Positions 16,060 through 29,300 of a stretch of DNA of 64,000 nt are shown piece after piece (positions within the stretch are counted from its first letter, which is position 1; every line of letters starts with the position of its first letter). The translations under genes were made by a program, and so were the position numbers. The stretch is from assembly GCA_014904985.1 (NCBI GenBank), contig MU129130.1:14041-78040 (forward strand). Reading direction: 5' to 3'. The notes beneath the pieces are model-generated. The model worked only from the letters and a program-made list of their open reading frames with translations, was not told the origin of the DNA and searched no databases. Source of the stretch: Hydnum rufescens UP504 (taxonomy: Eukaryota; Basidiomycota; Agaricomycetes; Cantharellales; Hydnaceae).

Positions 16060-17738
16060 CTTGAAGTCTCAGGTTGAAGCAGTAAGCTCTCCGTTTCTAC
16101 CTCTATGGTGTCAATGACTCTTACACATTGCGGATTGAAGTCTCCAGCTGCTATCGCTTGCATAGCAGGAGTTTAAATATGCGCTTGCCTGCGCGAAGGG
16201 CTGTGCCGGTCTCATAGTCTCCTCGACTGGTTGACCTGCTGGAAGATCCGGCCCCCTCGTCGCGCATATGCCCATGGAACGTTCAGCTTCGTCCCCCAGC
16301 GATGTCTTTCCATCGCATTCCCGATTCGTTTTCGACTCTCCGTCACGGCTACGTTCTTTCCCATACCGGATTATTGCTGTGGACCCTTCGCGTATTCCAT
16401 TTCTCCCTGTGTTTGTATGCTGTCCCCTCCTTTGCTTTTCTTGTCAGCTGGGAGGTTTGAATTTCTGATTACTCTATCTGGAATTTTTTTCCGTGCACAC
16501 GCTTGAACAAAAAGCGGTTGGGGATTTACTTCATGTCTCGTCGCCCTTGCCTAAATTCGGTTCTTTCCCGAGCCCCCTGTATTCTGCCTTGCAGCCCTTT
16601 CCCCTATCGTGATCAAAAGAAGATGTATGTCCGTTGCCGTCGACGGCGCGCGCTCGGCATGGGGATGAAAGTCATCTCTCTCATTACCCGTGTGGGCCAT
16701 GCCCATATATTTGGTTGGTCGATCATTTGACAGCATTATAACATTTATCACTTTCTGGAGAACTTGCCAAGTCAGGGGACCTGGGAGAGCATGCCTTTTT
16801 CTATTGTATGCGCCTTGGGTAATCCGAAGACAAACAAAGACATTTACTCATGCTTCGAGACGTGAGGTACGACCTGGCCGATCAGGTGCTTATAGCAACA
16901 GCAACACGACTGTACCTATCCTCTTCCACCATATATGGTCTTAGTGTATTCTTGCTTGGCGTCGATCCTTGTTTTTGGCTTTCCTTGCTGGTTTGTTGCT
17001 ATTCTTTTGCTACGGGCTTATCCCTGCAAGGTTTCGTCTCATTTGGGTATGTGAGTGAGCAATCTCTTCCCCGTCTGTGTCTGTGTCTCTGCGTGTAAAT
17101 GTACTGGGTGAGCCAGAGGAAAGGGGGGTTTGGAGGTCGGGTGGATATCGGGTACCACTGATGACTTGTCCGTGAGAACTTCAAAGGTACGTTTTCGGAA
17201 TACGTTGAGGGGGGGGAGGGGTCGCCGTTCCTACCTGCTCTATGGAGGGACGGGCAGCAGCACTCTCGTACTCTTATCACTTTGGGATGCTCGCTGCGCC
17301 GATGGATTGACATGCTCTGTGCTCGGAATGAAGAATTTCTTGATAACCGCTGGGGCGTGCCAGGGTATGTGATGCGCACTGCCATGAAGGGGAGAAAGAA
17401 GGGCGATAGTGATGCATGATAGGAAAGGTAATATCTATCGTATTGGGGGGACAATACATCTTATTTATTTTTATTTATTTATTTTGCAGACCCTTGCATC
17501 CACTTTCAAGGGGGCTGTATAGGATTCATATTATTATATAGTTCGTACGCCGTTCACACTCTCAATTCTGCCACTTGGACGATCATGAGGATGGCGATGA
17601 TGACTGACTAGTGGCGCCCTGGTAACTCCTCTTGTGTGTGCGTACATGTATATATACAGCAGAGAGCTCGCGATAAGGGGGTGTGTTGTATTTGTCCTCC
17701 ATTTTCTTCCCCCTTCCTCTTTGCTCTGCTGTGATCAA
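16060..17738. other. Gene-poor 1.7-kb region with pyrimidine-rich tracts
   Basis: No frame shows a known domain. The plus strand is rich in C and T (for example 16320-16470), and a (TTTA)n-like tract ending in TTTTGCAG lies at 17460-17489. It may contain the PIN gene 3' UTR and a long, intron-bearing 5' leader for the next gene. No RNA gene could be recognised. Confidence 0.4.
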
Positions 17739-20345
17739 ATGGCCATGTTTACGAAGATTTGGGATGCTATTTGGATGGTATTTGCCTTATTCGGTGCGTC
17801 GATTTCTGTTCAAGGTGTTTCCAGGAACAATTTCACTAACAACGTGCGTGCGTTTTCCTTTTCTTTCTGTTTCTGTTTTTTAAATCAAAAGCGCGGAGCT
17901 ATATTATTTCGGTCCTCGAACGGGGCATCCACGTCGGCGAGCTACGCATCGACGAAGTCAGATCGGGAAGAACCCACGTGTATGGGAAACGGACGAATAA
18001 GAAAAATGCGGTTGTCATTTCTGTTCTCGATGATCGCTTCTGGACTTGTGTGTTTCTGTGAGTTTTTTTTTTTTTTTTGGTTAAGCGCTCCACCCCCTTT
18101 TCCCCTTTTCTTGGTACACGACGTATTGTTTTATGTTGCTGATGCGTCGTATGAAATATTTTATGCTCTAGTTCATCCGACCTGGGTTCGTTTTGTCTCC
18201 TCGGTGGATTAGCGCTCGGACAGCATGATCGAATGAACTTTTTTTTTCTCATTTTTTTCAAAACTAGGATTCGCGGAAGCCTATATGTTAGGGTATATAG
18301 ACCTTCCTGACATCCAAGGCGTATTGGACGTACGTATCCTCTCATTCTCGCGTCGTTATCTGATCCATGCGCCTCCTGCACCTCTACCTCTCTCAGATCC
18401 ATTGACTTTTATTTTCCTCTCTTTGTTAAAAAACAGCTTTGGCTTGACAATCGCGACACGTTAACCCATATCTCGACTCCGGTGCATGCTATTTACACAA
18501 TGTTCTCCGGACTCGTGAACCACACTTGTGGCCACAACCTTTCCGCTGCACAAGACAACGCAATGTAAGTCCGATTCGATTCTATTTCCTATCCTTCTTT
18601 CTTTCTGCTCTCAGCCATGAATGTTTTTTTCCTTCTTTCCAACGGCGCGAAGAGTCCAATTGGAAGTGAGGTGCTGACGACCCAACTTTTTTTGATATTA
18701 TCTGAAACAGAGCCGGCTACGACGTCTCGAACGCATTCTTCCACACGATGCTGGGAAGAGAGATGATGTACTCGTGCGCATTATGGGGGCCCGAGGAAGG
18801 CGGCATCAGTGGTGCCAGTAGCGGCGGCCACACGCACTCTCCCAGTACGACACCATTCCCATTCCCATTCGACTTTGAGCTGCCCATGGAACTTCACCCT
18901 GCTCCACTGCGTCTCAATGCCCGTCATTGCGATGGCAAGAAGAACCGAAAACAAAAAACAGGCATCCTGCTAATGGGCGGTAATCGTCGTGGTGGTGATT
19001 GTGAAGGTTGTGGCGGTGGCGGCGGTGGTAAGGGTGTTTGCAAGATCGACGAGGATGCACTGGACGCAGCTCAGATGCGCAAGATTCGACATGTTCTGGA
19101 TAAGGCGTGCGTGCGGCCCGGGGATCGCCTGCTCGAGTTTGGGACTGGGTGGGGGGCGCTGGCTATTGAGGTATGTCAGGAGTAGAAAGTCGACGACGCC
19201 GGAGCTGACAGCCACTTTTACCCCTTTATTACATACATTGATTTCGTGGACACAGGCAGCGAAGACGTACGGTGCGCGAGTGGATACGCTCACACTGTCG
19301 CAGAACCAAAAAGCACTGGCTGAACTACGAATCGAGGAGGCTGGGCTCACGGATCGGATCACGGTGCATCTCCTCGATTATAGATGCCTGCCACAATCGT
19401 TCCATAAAGCGTTCGACGCCTTCGTTAGTATTGAGATGGTGGAACATACTGTGAGTAGTCCTGGTTCCATTGGCTCTAGAGGCACATTCGCCCCAATTGT
19501 TGATTTGGGAAACATGCTTGATTGAATGTTTTATTACAATAGGGCGCCGCATATCATAAAACCTATTTTGAGCTTATCGACTGGGCCTTGAAGGATAAAC
19601 GGGGCATAGCTGTGATTTCGTCGACGACTCAGCCGGAATCCCGATACTCCCGATACCAGTGAGTGAATGAACACCGGGATACCCATCGTGGTCTTTTTTG
19701 ATTTCTGATCATTATCCTGTCTATGGCGCCCTGCTCTTCTAGAGCGACGGATTTCGGAAGAAAGTACATTTGGCCCAAGGCGGTGCTTCCGAGTGCGACG
19801 GCACTCATCACAGCGGCTCACGAGGGGACGTGCGGCCGGATGACCCTGGATAGCGTGGAGAATGTGAGTTGGAAATTTATTTTATATTTCGGAGAGAGAG
19901 ACTGATATACTGCATTTGGAAAGCATACAGCACGTGAGCATGATCCTTCGTTCGCTTAGGGGCTCTGATTGACCTATTTGCAGACTATCCGCGCACTCTG
20001 CAAGAATGGGATAGACGACTGCGGGGCAAGTTCGACGCTGTTATTGCCCCGCATTTTGCAGATTCGATGAGCGAGGGGGAACTGGAGATCTTCAAGCGGT
20101 GAGTGCATCGGGATCTGTGCCGAAATGACGTCACTTAACCGGAAAAACTTGCGGTGCCCTTCAGGAAATGGATGTGTGAGTCGGGATTATTGCCTTGTGT
20201 GTGTGTGTGTGTATCCGACTGGAATATTTTCGCAGATCTTTGTGCATATGCACGCGCCGGATTCCAGCGAGGATATGCGACAAACCACATGTTGACGTTT
20301 GTGAGAACGGTACGATTTCCTGTGTTGAGGACTGTTGGGCTATAA
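17739..20345 (+). CDS. Cyclopropane-fatty-acyl-phospholipid synthase family methyltransferase
   Basis: SAM-dependent methyltransferase acting on unsaturated acyl chains of membrane lipids. Recognisable order: RSYIISVLERGIHVGELRI (about 17896), ISVLDDRFW (about 18020), GFAEAYMLG and IDLPDIQGVLDLWLDNRDTL (about 18270-18450), CGHNLSAAQDNA, AGYDVSNAFFHTML, the SAM motif LLEFGTGWGALAIE (about 19130), VDTLTLSQNQ, VHLLDYR, VSIEMVEH, KYIWPKAVLPS and LQEWDRRLRGKFDAVI, ending with MLTFVRT. At least eight introns are present, one with a T17 run and one with a (GT)n run. Between the synthase core halves sits a Gly/Cys-rich insert (GGDCEGCGGGGGGKGVC). The N-terminal exon and the exact splice before GFAEAYM are not resolved; a short deletion there is possible. 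The start at 17739 is tentative. Confidence 0.8.
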
Positions 20346-20551
20346 ATTGATGTCTTGGGATAGAGCACAGAATGCAGGCTGATATGATTTGGATGATAGT
20401 GCATGCCCTTCAATTGGATGTATTTCGGATACTATACCATGGTAGTAAATATTATAGACGATGATATCCGGAATGGCAAGTTTCGTGGACACGTGAGCCG
20501 GAGTGAGCCGGGAAAAGGCCCCGGTATAGTCCGATTATAAATCTTTTAGGC

Positions 20552-22026
20552 ATGGTTTTTCCTCTGTCCAAACCCAACCTTTCTCAGATGAAAGGACATC
20601 TTACCAAGGCTGTCATAGCACGACGCCGCCCATTGTACACGGCGGCGTACACTGCTGCCCTCTCCCCCTCCGCTGCCCAGTTTTTTGACTCAGCCTACTC
20701 GACCCCACCCCGTCTCGCCCCAGTACAACCCAAACAACAGCAAGCGAAGTCACAATCCGACTCCCAACCCACAACCTCACTCGCACTTGCTACGAGTCCT
20801 CTCCCGGTACAAGGACCATCCCCAGGCTCATCCCGGAATCCCCCAAACGCGAGTGCGAGCATCCCGCCTCTCTTTTTCCCTTCTCAATTCGCTCAATCTC
20901 CGGCCTTCTTCCCGAGTATCTTACATGCAGCGGACCGTGCCCCAAACAGGCCAGTATACCGTCTCGATTCAGGGGCCTATGGCATTCCCAAGCCACGGTC
21001 ACCATGGAGGCCCCCACCAACTACGACAGAGCCACTCGATCTCTCTGTTCAAGTCGGCGATGACAGCTATTTCATACGGCCCGTATGCATATGCGCTTAT
21101 CTACATTTATGTCTTATTTCTCATGTTTTTTATCCTCCGCAGAATGCCCTTGGGGTAGCAGATGGTGTCGGTGGGTGGGCGGCAAAGCCACAGGGGAATA
21201 GTGCTCTATTTTCCCGTCGTCTGATGCATTTTTGCTCACATGAGATCTCTCTCCTCTATCCACCTTTGCCCTCCCCTCCATCGAGTCCCTCCTTCCTCAC
21301 TCCTGCAGCCATCCTCGCCCCATTACCTTATTCACTCGTCGACCCGGATCCGGTGGCGATTCTCCAACGTTCGTATGAGCGGACACTGGAACAATGTAGA
21401 TTAGACGGCACACTCGGCTCCTCCACCGCTCTCCTCGCTATCCTCCTCACACCCCCCACATCTCCCTTCATGCCGCAGCTCCGGATAGCGCACGTCGGGG
21501 ACTGTCTGATCAGCCTCATCCGGCACAACGAGCTCGTCTTCCGGTCCTCCGAACAGCAGCATAAATTTAATTACCCATACCAACTCGGGCCACAATCTGC
21601 GACGACGCCTGTGAAGGACGCGTTCAGGATCGATCTTGCGGTGCAAGAGGGAGACATTATCGTTGTTGCTAGCGACGGTATGGGTGATAATCTATGGGAT
21701 GAGGATGTCCTCGAGGAGGCGAAACGCTGGGGCGAGGACGTGCGTGGGATGAGTGAGGCGTTGGCGAAGCGTGCCTTCAAAGTCAGCGAGACTGGTGCAG
21801 GCAGCGGGGAGACCCCTTTTGCGCGACGAGCATATGAAGAGAAGAAGAATCACGTGGGTGGAAAAATAGATGGTGAGTGTGGATTTGTGTGGCTTGACAG
21901 TCGTTCCTAATTAATTTCTCTCTTTCAGATATCAGTGTGTTGGTTGCTGTGATCGAGGGCTGTCCAGATCCTCGTGTCTGCCTGGCGAACGTGCATCCTC
22001 CTCCACTACCACGCCCGTCAGCATAA
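20552..22026 (+). CDS. PTC7: Mitochondrial PP2C-type phosphatase, Ptc7 family
   Basis: Mn/Mg-dependent Ser/Thr phosphatase; in yeast the orthologue dephosphorylates Coq7 and promotes coenzyme Q synthesis. Exons 20552-21082, 21143-21872 and 21929-22026 give 452 aa. The first 20 residues are basic and hydroxylated, fitting a matrix presequence. About 130 residues of Pro/Ser-rich linker follow, then GDDSYFIRP. After the intron comes the metal-binding signature ALGVADGVGGWA, then LGSSTALLAIL, LRIAHVGDC, IVVASDGMGDNLWDEDV, and in the last exon DISVLVAVIEG, which supplies the terminal metal Asp. Intron 1 is 60 nt, in frame and stop-free (see findings). No frame break is visible. Confidence 0.92.
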
Positions 22027-23708
22027 CATCCACCCCACTGCGGCGAGGACTCCTTGGCGCTCATGTCCACCCACCGGCGTCTCTGGTCTGCGGGCGATTC
22101 AATATTAACGTAGTATGTACTGTCATCCATCTCTGTTTCCTTACTCTCTAGGGTTTTCATACACACATAGCCCAATTAATGTCGCACTTCTCACATCATG
22201 AGTTTTTGTTTCTTGCCCTTTCCTCTGGATGAACCTACCCCCTCTCAAAATTACGAACACTTGTCGTGTTGGCCACAGTGATTTTCGTTCATTCGTTCTC
22301 TCGTTCCGGTATATTGTAGAAAGCACCATCAGCCCAAAAAAAACAAACCAACGAAGCACCCCATCAGGATGACCATCGTTCAGTTTATTGTAGTTTTCTC
22401 CCACTCTTTTTTCCCTCTGTATACCATCTTTGTACATCACTGCTGTTCGGTCATGTCAATGCATCCATCCCTGTGCGATGATCTTCGTCAGACTGCCAAC
22501 GTCAAGTATAATACTAACGGCGCTCTCGACAGCGTACACCTAATATGGGGGGCGTACCCCAGTCAACCGAATCTAGTCCAATAGCGGGTAGTTTCTTGTT
22601 TTCTTTTTCCCTTTTTTCCCTGGGCTTCTCGTGCACGATGCAAGTACGGTAGCGAAAAGAATCGCACTTTCCTATTTCGACCGCGGGCCAAGTCACAAGT
22701 TCACAGGCAGGACAGGACCCTCGCTTGATCGCAATTACCACAAAAAGCCAGTTACCTCTTTCCCTGTACTGTACTGTACTGTAATTATTGTGGCCGGGTG
22801 TGGGTATGGCATTCACTCACTCACTTCACTAGTACTCACTCCACTCGACTCACTTCGACTCACTTGTACAGTAAGTCATAATCGAATTTCGAATAGTGAA
22901 TAGCGAAAGCGAAGCGAAAGTGAACTTCGCCTATCCTGGCTGGCCCTGCGGGTTCAATATCAAGGACAATAATAAACAGCAACAACAACAACATACTGCA
23001 TTTTATGGCGGTGCCCTGAAATGACAGTCTAGTATATATATGTCACATGGATGCTCGCTGAGAAGCGCCGAGCAGTGCAAGTAAATTGGAAGTGGATCCG
23101 GTCCGTGGAGCCGTTTGAGATTCCTTGCAAGCGAGCATGGGATCTAGGCGTGATCATGAGGACGTGGGGGGGACGGACGGACCGGGCAGGAGCGGTTATG
23201 TGTGGGTTGTCAATGGTTTGCATATGACTGTGTAATTATTGCTGCATTGATTCTCTGGTGTACTGTACGTACTCTGAATCGCTTGCAGGAAGTGCTTTTT
23301 GGGGTCGCTGATCGATGGGTGACATGATAGGTTGCGGATTCGAGTTTATGAGTCTACAGGTGGCGGTGTCGGGAAGTTCTAGGCGAGTAGTATCATCGCG
23401 AATAACAACGGAGGTGGCGGAGCTGGAGGTGGATTATAACGCCATAGCGCGTTCTTTTTGGTACACAGGTACAGTGTTTCTCTTCTTTCTCGTGTACTTT
23501 TTAGCTAATTCTAATGACCCTCATATCGGATGGAAGGGGGAATGTGGTAGGGAGGGGAAGGGGAGTGCGACTGAAATGCGGGAGGAAAGAAAGAAGAGAG
23601 CTTTCGTAGTGCTGCTGTTGCTAGTTGTTGAACAAAGTCAATCGGCTCGTGGGAAATCCGAGGGGGGAAGGAATGAAAAAGTGCAATGGAGCGGAGCGGA
23701 GTGTTAAA
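22027..23708. other. Gene-poor 1.7-kb region between convergent genes
   Basis: Lies 3' of both PTC7 (+) and the CFIm25 gene (-). It holds small simple repeats: (CTGTA)n near 22765-22785, a run of CACTCACTCACTT-type motifs at 22810-22865, a GCGAAAGCGAAGCGAAAG tract near 22900 and (AAC)n at 22978-22993. No conserved coding frame or RNA gene was recognised. Confidence 0.45.
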
Positions 23709-24838
<1,130 letters not shown>

Positions 24839-24931
24839 GGCAGACGTGAAAGTTTGTAGAAAACGTGATCTGGCGTTGAGTATGCGCTTACGTTATACTC
24901 TTATTCGTCAAGTTCTAGACTCCCAACAACT
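24839..24931. promoter_or_regulatory. Compact bidirectional promoter, NUDT21/SLD5
   Basis: Only 93 bp separate the divergent start codons, so both 5' UTRs and core promoters must fit here or overlap coding sequence. No clear TATA box is visible on either strand. Confidence 0.6.
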
Positions 24932-25997
24932 ATGAGTGGTCCTTCGGGAAATTTGCCTTTCATTGAGCGCGCCCTGAGGGCGATGGAAGATGGTGGCGAT
25001 GATGGGAGAAGACCCCAGCCCGTCGGCTCTCCAGGATCCGTACCGCGCGATCTGGATCGTGAACTTGATCGACTGGATGATGAACGCATGTTGGACAAAC
25101 TCACTCGTTACTGGATCGACGAACGCAATAGTCCAGATATATTGGTCTGGCAAGGACTGGTCGTCGAGGAAACGCTGGATAAATTGCAAGCTCAGGTCAG
25201 GTCAGAATTCCGTGCTGCGTGCTTTGGCTTGTTCGCTTCTCACTCCCGTATTGTGGTCCGGGTTGCTAACCTGACAGGCGGAGATGGTGCAGAAACTGCA
25301 GGAAGATCCACGCACCTCCGAAGAAGAGCATTTTCGAATTGTCCTGATTCAAACAGAAGCTGAACGTGTCAAATTTTTGGTACGATCCTATCTCCGGACG
25401 CGTCTACACAAGGTGGCGATTATAGAAGCCCAATTGCATATGCGAGGCTCATGACTACTTGAAGATTGAAAAATACGCGGCCTATATCATTCAAACACCC
25501 GAAATGCGCGGCCGCCTGTCCGTAACAGAGTTGGCACATGCACAAAAGTATTACTCTTTCTTAACATTCATTCCTGCCCGTCTGAATCGCCCCCCGTCAG
25601 GTATCATGCGTTGCTCACAGCCCATTTCCATTCATCCGCTCTGAGTGGGCTGCCAGAGAGTATGAGATCCTTGGACGACGATGAGGACGAAAGCGGGCGA
25701 GGCACGGGTAGGTCCCTTACTCCTATTGCGAGTCTGGACTTGATTGGGCCCTAATTGTACCTTTTGAAATGGAGTCACGCGGCCAAATAAGGCCCAAGGA
25801 CTTTTTATTCGTGCCAGACGGCGGTGTCCAGTGTCGTTACCAAAGTGAGTGCTATTATATGTTCTTCGACTTTGTCAGACCCATTTATTCCATTGAGAAG
25901 TGGGGGGATATTGGAATTGGAGAAAGGCGCAATCCACTTGATTCCTTATGAGGCGATCGAAGCGTTGCTGCGGTTGGGCGACGTGGAATGCCTTTGA
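24932..25997 (+). CDS. SLD5: GINS complex subunit Sld5
   Basis: Subunit of the GINS tetramer, part of the CMG replicative helicase. It starts MSGPSGNLPFIERALRAM. The helical A domain contains DERMLDKLTRYWIDERNSPD, then after an intron AEMVQKLQEDPRTSEEEHF, RIVLIQTEAERVKFLVRSYL, KIEKYAAYIIQ and LTELAHAQK-like text (SVTELAHAQK), YHALLTAHFHSSAL. An acidic linker (LDDDEDESGRG) leads to the B domain, ending KGAIHLIPYEAIEALLRLGDVECL at 25997. The strongly conserved terminal region (xLIPYxxIexLlxxGxVeLi) supports the stop. Five to six short introns are present. The gene is intact, about 230 aa, the usual size. Confidence 0.92.
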
Positions 25998-26309
25998 AGG
26001 ATTGTGATTTTAGAATAAGATGTGCCACTAGTATCCCTCCTGACCTCGTCAGATGCCTCGTAATATGTCAATCGAGAATCATTGCGCAGGGCAGAATGAA
26101 TACTGGTGTGAACGTTCTGCAAGGCACGTGTGCGACTAGTGCAAGCGCCCTTGATGGCGAGCGCATGAACGTGCTAGCTTTCTGGAATCTCAGGGAGATG
26201 CACTGATGAGGCTGTAACCCTGCCGTGCAAGAAATTGTCTTCGGCCAACGCCGTCGCATTCAGTTGCATAATGTACCATTCAATTTAGCGTGATTGAGGG
26301 AACACAGAC
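25998..26309. other. Intergenic, SLD5 to SulP transporter
   Basis: Gap of 312 bp with no coding pattern; presumably the SLD5 3' UTR and the promoter of the transporter gene. Confidence 0.4.
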
Positions 26310-29300
26310 ATGCCTGGTCGTGATCCTAATACGACATTGCAAGCAATGGCGTCAAGCCATTCTTCGCTCCTACTTTCTCTTTCTGGAGAGAATATATCCC
26401 CCAGGTCTCCCAAGAATTCAGCCTCCCCAGGACCCAGTGCCACCATCTCCGGAAACATGTCCACCTCAGTAACTCACACCCCAAACATCCCTCCGTCTTT
26501 GATTTGATGGGTGATCCCCGCGGATCTCCTGACCCTCAACACTCTGCCCACGTTCTATCTCTCGGTCCGCCGTTAATGACGGAATCGTATGTAGCAATTT
26601 CTTCCCATTCTGGCTCGTTTCTACTCCAGTATTCATACTTATTTAACAACGATCCCTTCATTCATGTAGTGGTCGTGCCTCTCATTCTAGTAGCTCTGCT
26701 GGCACATTTTCCGATACTCTTGACGGAATACGAGACGACAGTGCACTCTTAGCAGACATGCTCCTCTCACCGTCTAGCTCTGTCGGGGGTCCCTCTCCTT
26801 CTCGCATTCTGCATCCCCATCTGTTCCCTCCCTCCCGGATCAGGCGCAACCGAGGATCCCCCAGCAATGGTTTTCGCTCGCCTTTCGGTCTCTCGGCCAC
26901 AAACGCAGATTCGTCAGATGAAGAGGATGTGTTTCGCTCTGGGGACGTAATAAGGCCTCAGCGTTCACTCTCGGGAGACAACACCCCTCGCGCACTAAGC
27001 CCCAATCGTTCCGCTCTCTCTATGCTTCTCTCCCGGGAGATGAAAGACAGCACTAGGACTATTACCACAGCTCGTCCGTTCCCCTCGCCACCCCGGGACC
27101 TTACCCCCGCCGAAACTCCGGGATTTTCAGGGGAGACGGAACCTGCGGAGAGCATTTCTGCGCCCCTCCCTGCAATCTCCTCCGACCATCGAGGGCGACG
27201 TCTTCCCGACGAAGAAGAAGGCACACCTCTCATCGCGGAAAGAAATGCGCATGTGGGTTATGGTACATCTGCCACTGACACATTTCGACATCACGCCCCT
27301 TCTACTGCACTGCCTTCTCTTCCTTCGTTTCCCAATGAAGGGGGTCTCAGCAGGCCTAAGGCGTCCCTCAAGTCAATGAGACACTACGCCTCGCCATATG
27401 CAGTAAAATCCGCAGTGATCTCTACTCTTGAGGTCCTCCCTGCCGTTTCCCTGGGCTTGCTTCTGAATATATTAGATGGTGTCAGCTATGGGTTCATCAT
27501 CTTCCCTGCTGGGGCTGTATTCAGTGGATTTGGCTCACTAGGCGTCTCCATGTTCTTCCTAACGTGTGGCATCTCCCTTCTCATTCGTGGATATTCTGTG
27601 TCTCATGGTATTTTCTCAGAACTGTGGTATCTCAATTGGTATATTCTCTCGGGGGCAGCTCCTTCCCAGGGGCTACTTCTTCCATGATCATAGAGGTTAT
27701 ACCCTTTTTTCATATCATTGCTGGTGAAATTACGACCCATGTTGGCGAAGACAATCCGAGCCGCATCATAGCCACCACTATGATCGCATTTGCCTTGTCC
27801 TCCGTCCTGACAGGTCAGTGGCCCGTCTATTTCAGGTGATCCTCTTGCCCATTTGGTTCCCTCCCTATGCACAGGCATCGCCTTTGTGCTGTTTGGAATG
27901 CTGAAGCTTGGCTCCGTTATCGGATTTTTCCCCCGGCATATCCTTGTTGGGTGCGTGTCGTGGCCATTGTCCATATAATGCATCGACTGCTAAACGTGTC
28001 AAGTCTTCAGGTGCATTGGTGGAGTTGGCGTGTTCTTAATCCAGACTGGATTGAATGTCGCTGCCGGGCTAGGCGAACTGGATGCTGATCTCAGCTGGAG
28101 CTTGCTCAAACTCTATTTCACCGATGCCCACATTCTCGTTTTATGGACCCCTGCCTTTGCGCTCGCCGTTCTCCTCAGAATCATTACGCACAAGTTCCAC
28201 CATCAACTCATCTTCCCCATGTGTGAGTGACTTTTCTCTTCGTTGGGCGTCTTCACCATTGGTGGGTTGTTGATGGATACTTATCTCATCTTGCTATGGA
28301 AAACAGATTTTCTCGTCATTCCCATCATTTTCTATGGCGTCGTTTTGGTTGCGGGTCTGAATCTCGATTCTCTTCGTGCCAGTGGTTGGCTCTTTGACGT
28401 TGGGACGTCCAGAGAGCCTTGGTATAAGTTTTATTCTTATTTCGGTACTTCTTTCCCTTGTTTTCTTGTTTCCATGTGACGATGATCCATTTCTCCCCGC
28501 AGACTTCCATAACACAAGCATTTCGGCTCTCTGGGCGACAATGCCCACGCAATTGGCTCTCCTCTTCTTCAATGTACTTCATCCCCCACTCAATGTACCT
28601 GCTTTGGGTGCGCGTCATTCTGTTCACGATATTCACGATTGTACAGTCACTGAGAGTAGTCGTTCCTTTCCTAGGCGTGTCTTTGAACAAGGACGACGCC
28701 GATCTCAATCTCGAACTGACAGGACACGGCGTCAGTAATTTAATTGCTGGTTTCATGGGGTACAGGCGATATCCCTCGTATATTCTTGATATTGGTCTAA
28801 TCGGATTCTTATTTGGCAATAGCGTTCCGAGTAATTATCTGGCCTACGTTAACTCCCTATTGTGAGTCGCGTGCTTACCCTTTCGTAGTCATCTCCTTCA
28901 CAATGTTTCATGTGCAGATTCTATCGAGTAGGTGGGACTACGAGGCTCTCAGGAGTGCTGCTCGCTCTGGCGACTTCCGCACTTCTTTTTGTTGGCACTG
29001 GCCCGATTGCATATATACGTATGTTCCTCGGCTGGACCCTTCATTATGCCGTCACTTATTCCGACTTCGAAGCTGTCATGGAAGTGGGTGCTCTCATTTT
29101 TGTTTTAGGGCTCGATTTGGTTAAGGAGGCTGTATGGGACACTCGAAATCGTGCCAGCAGATCCGAATATATTACTATTCTTGGTATGCTTCATTCGAGG
29201 CGCTTGATATTTCCTCCTTTGCTGATATATATATATATGTTGCAAGGAATCATGTTCTGTATGACTCTGGTAAGAATGATGGTGCTTTTGGGGAAGAGGG

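Noticed and set aside
22765..22993. Short tandem motifs as a possible mobile-element remnant
   Set aside because: Only simple repeats are seen, with no terminal inverted repeats, target duplication or transposase fragment.
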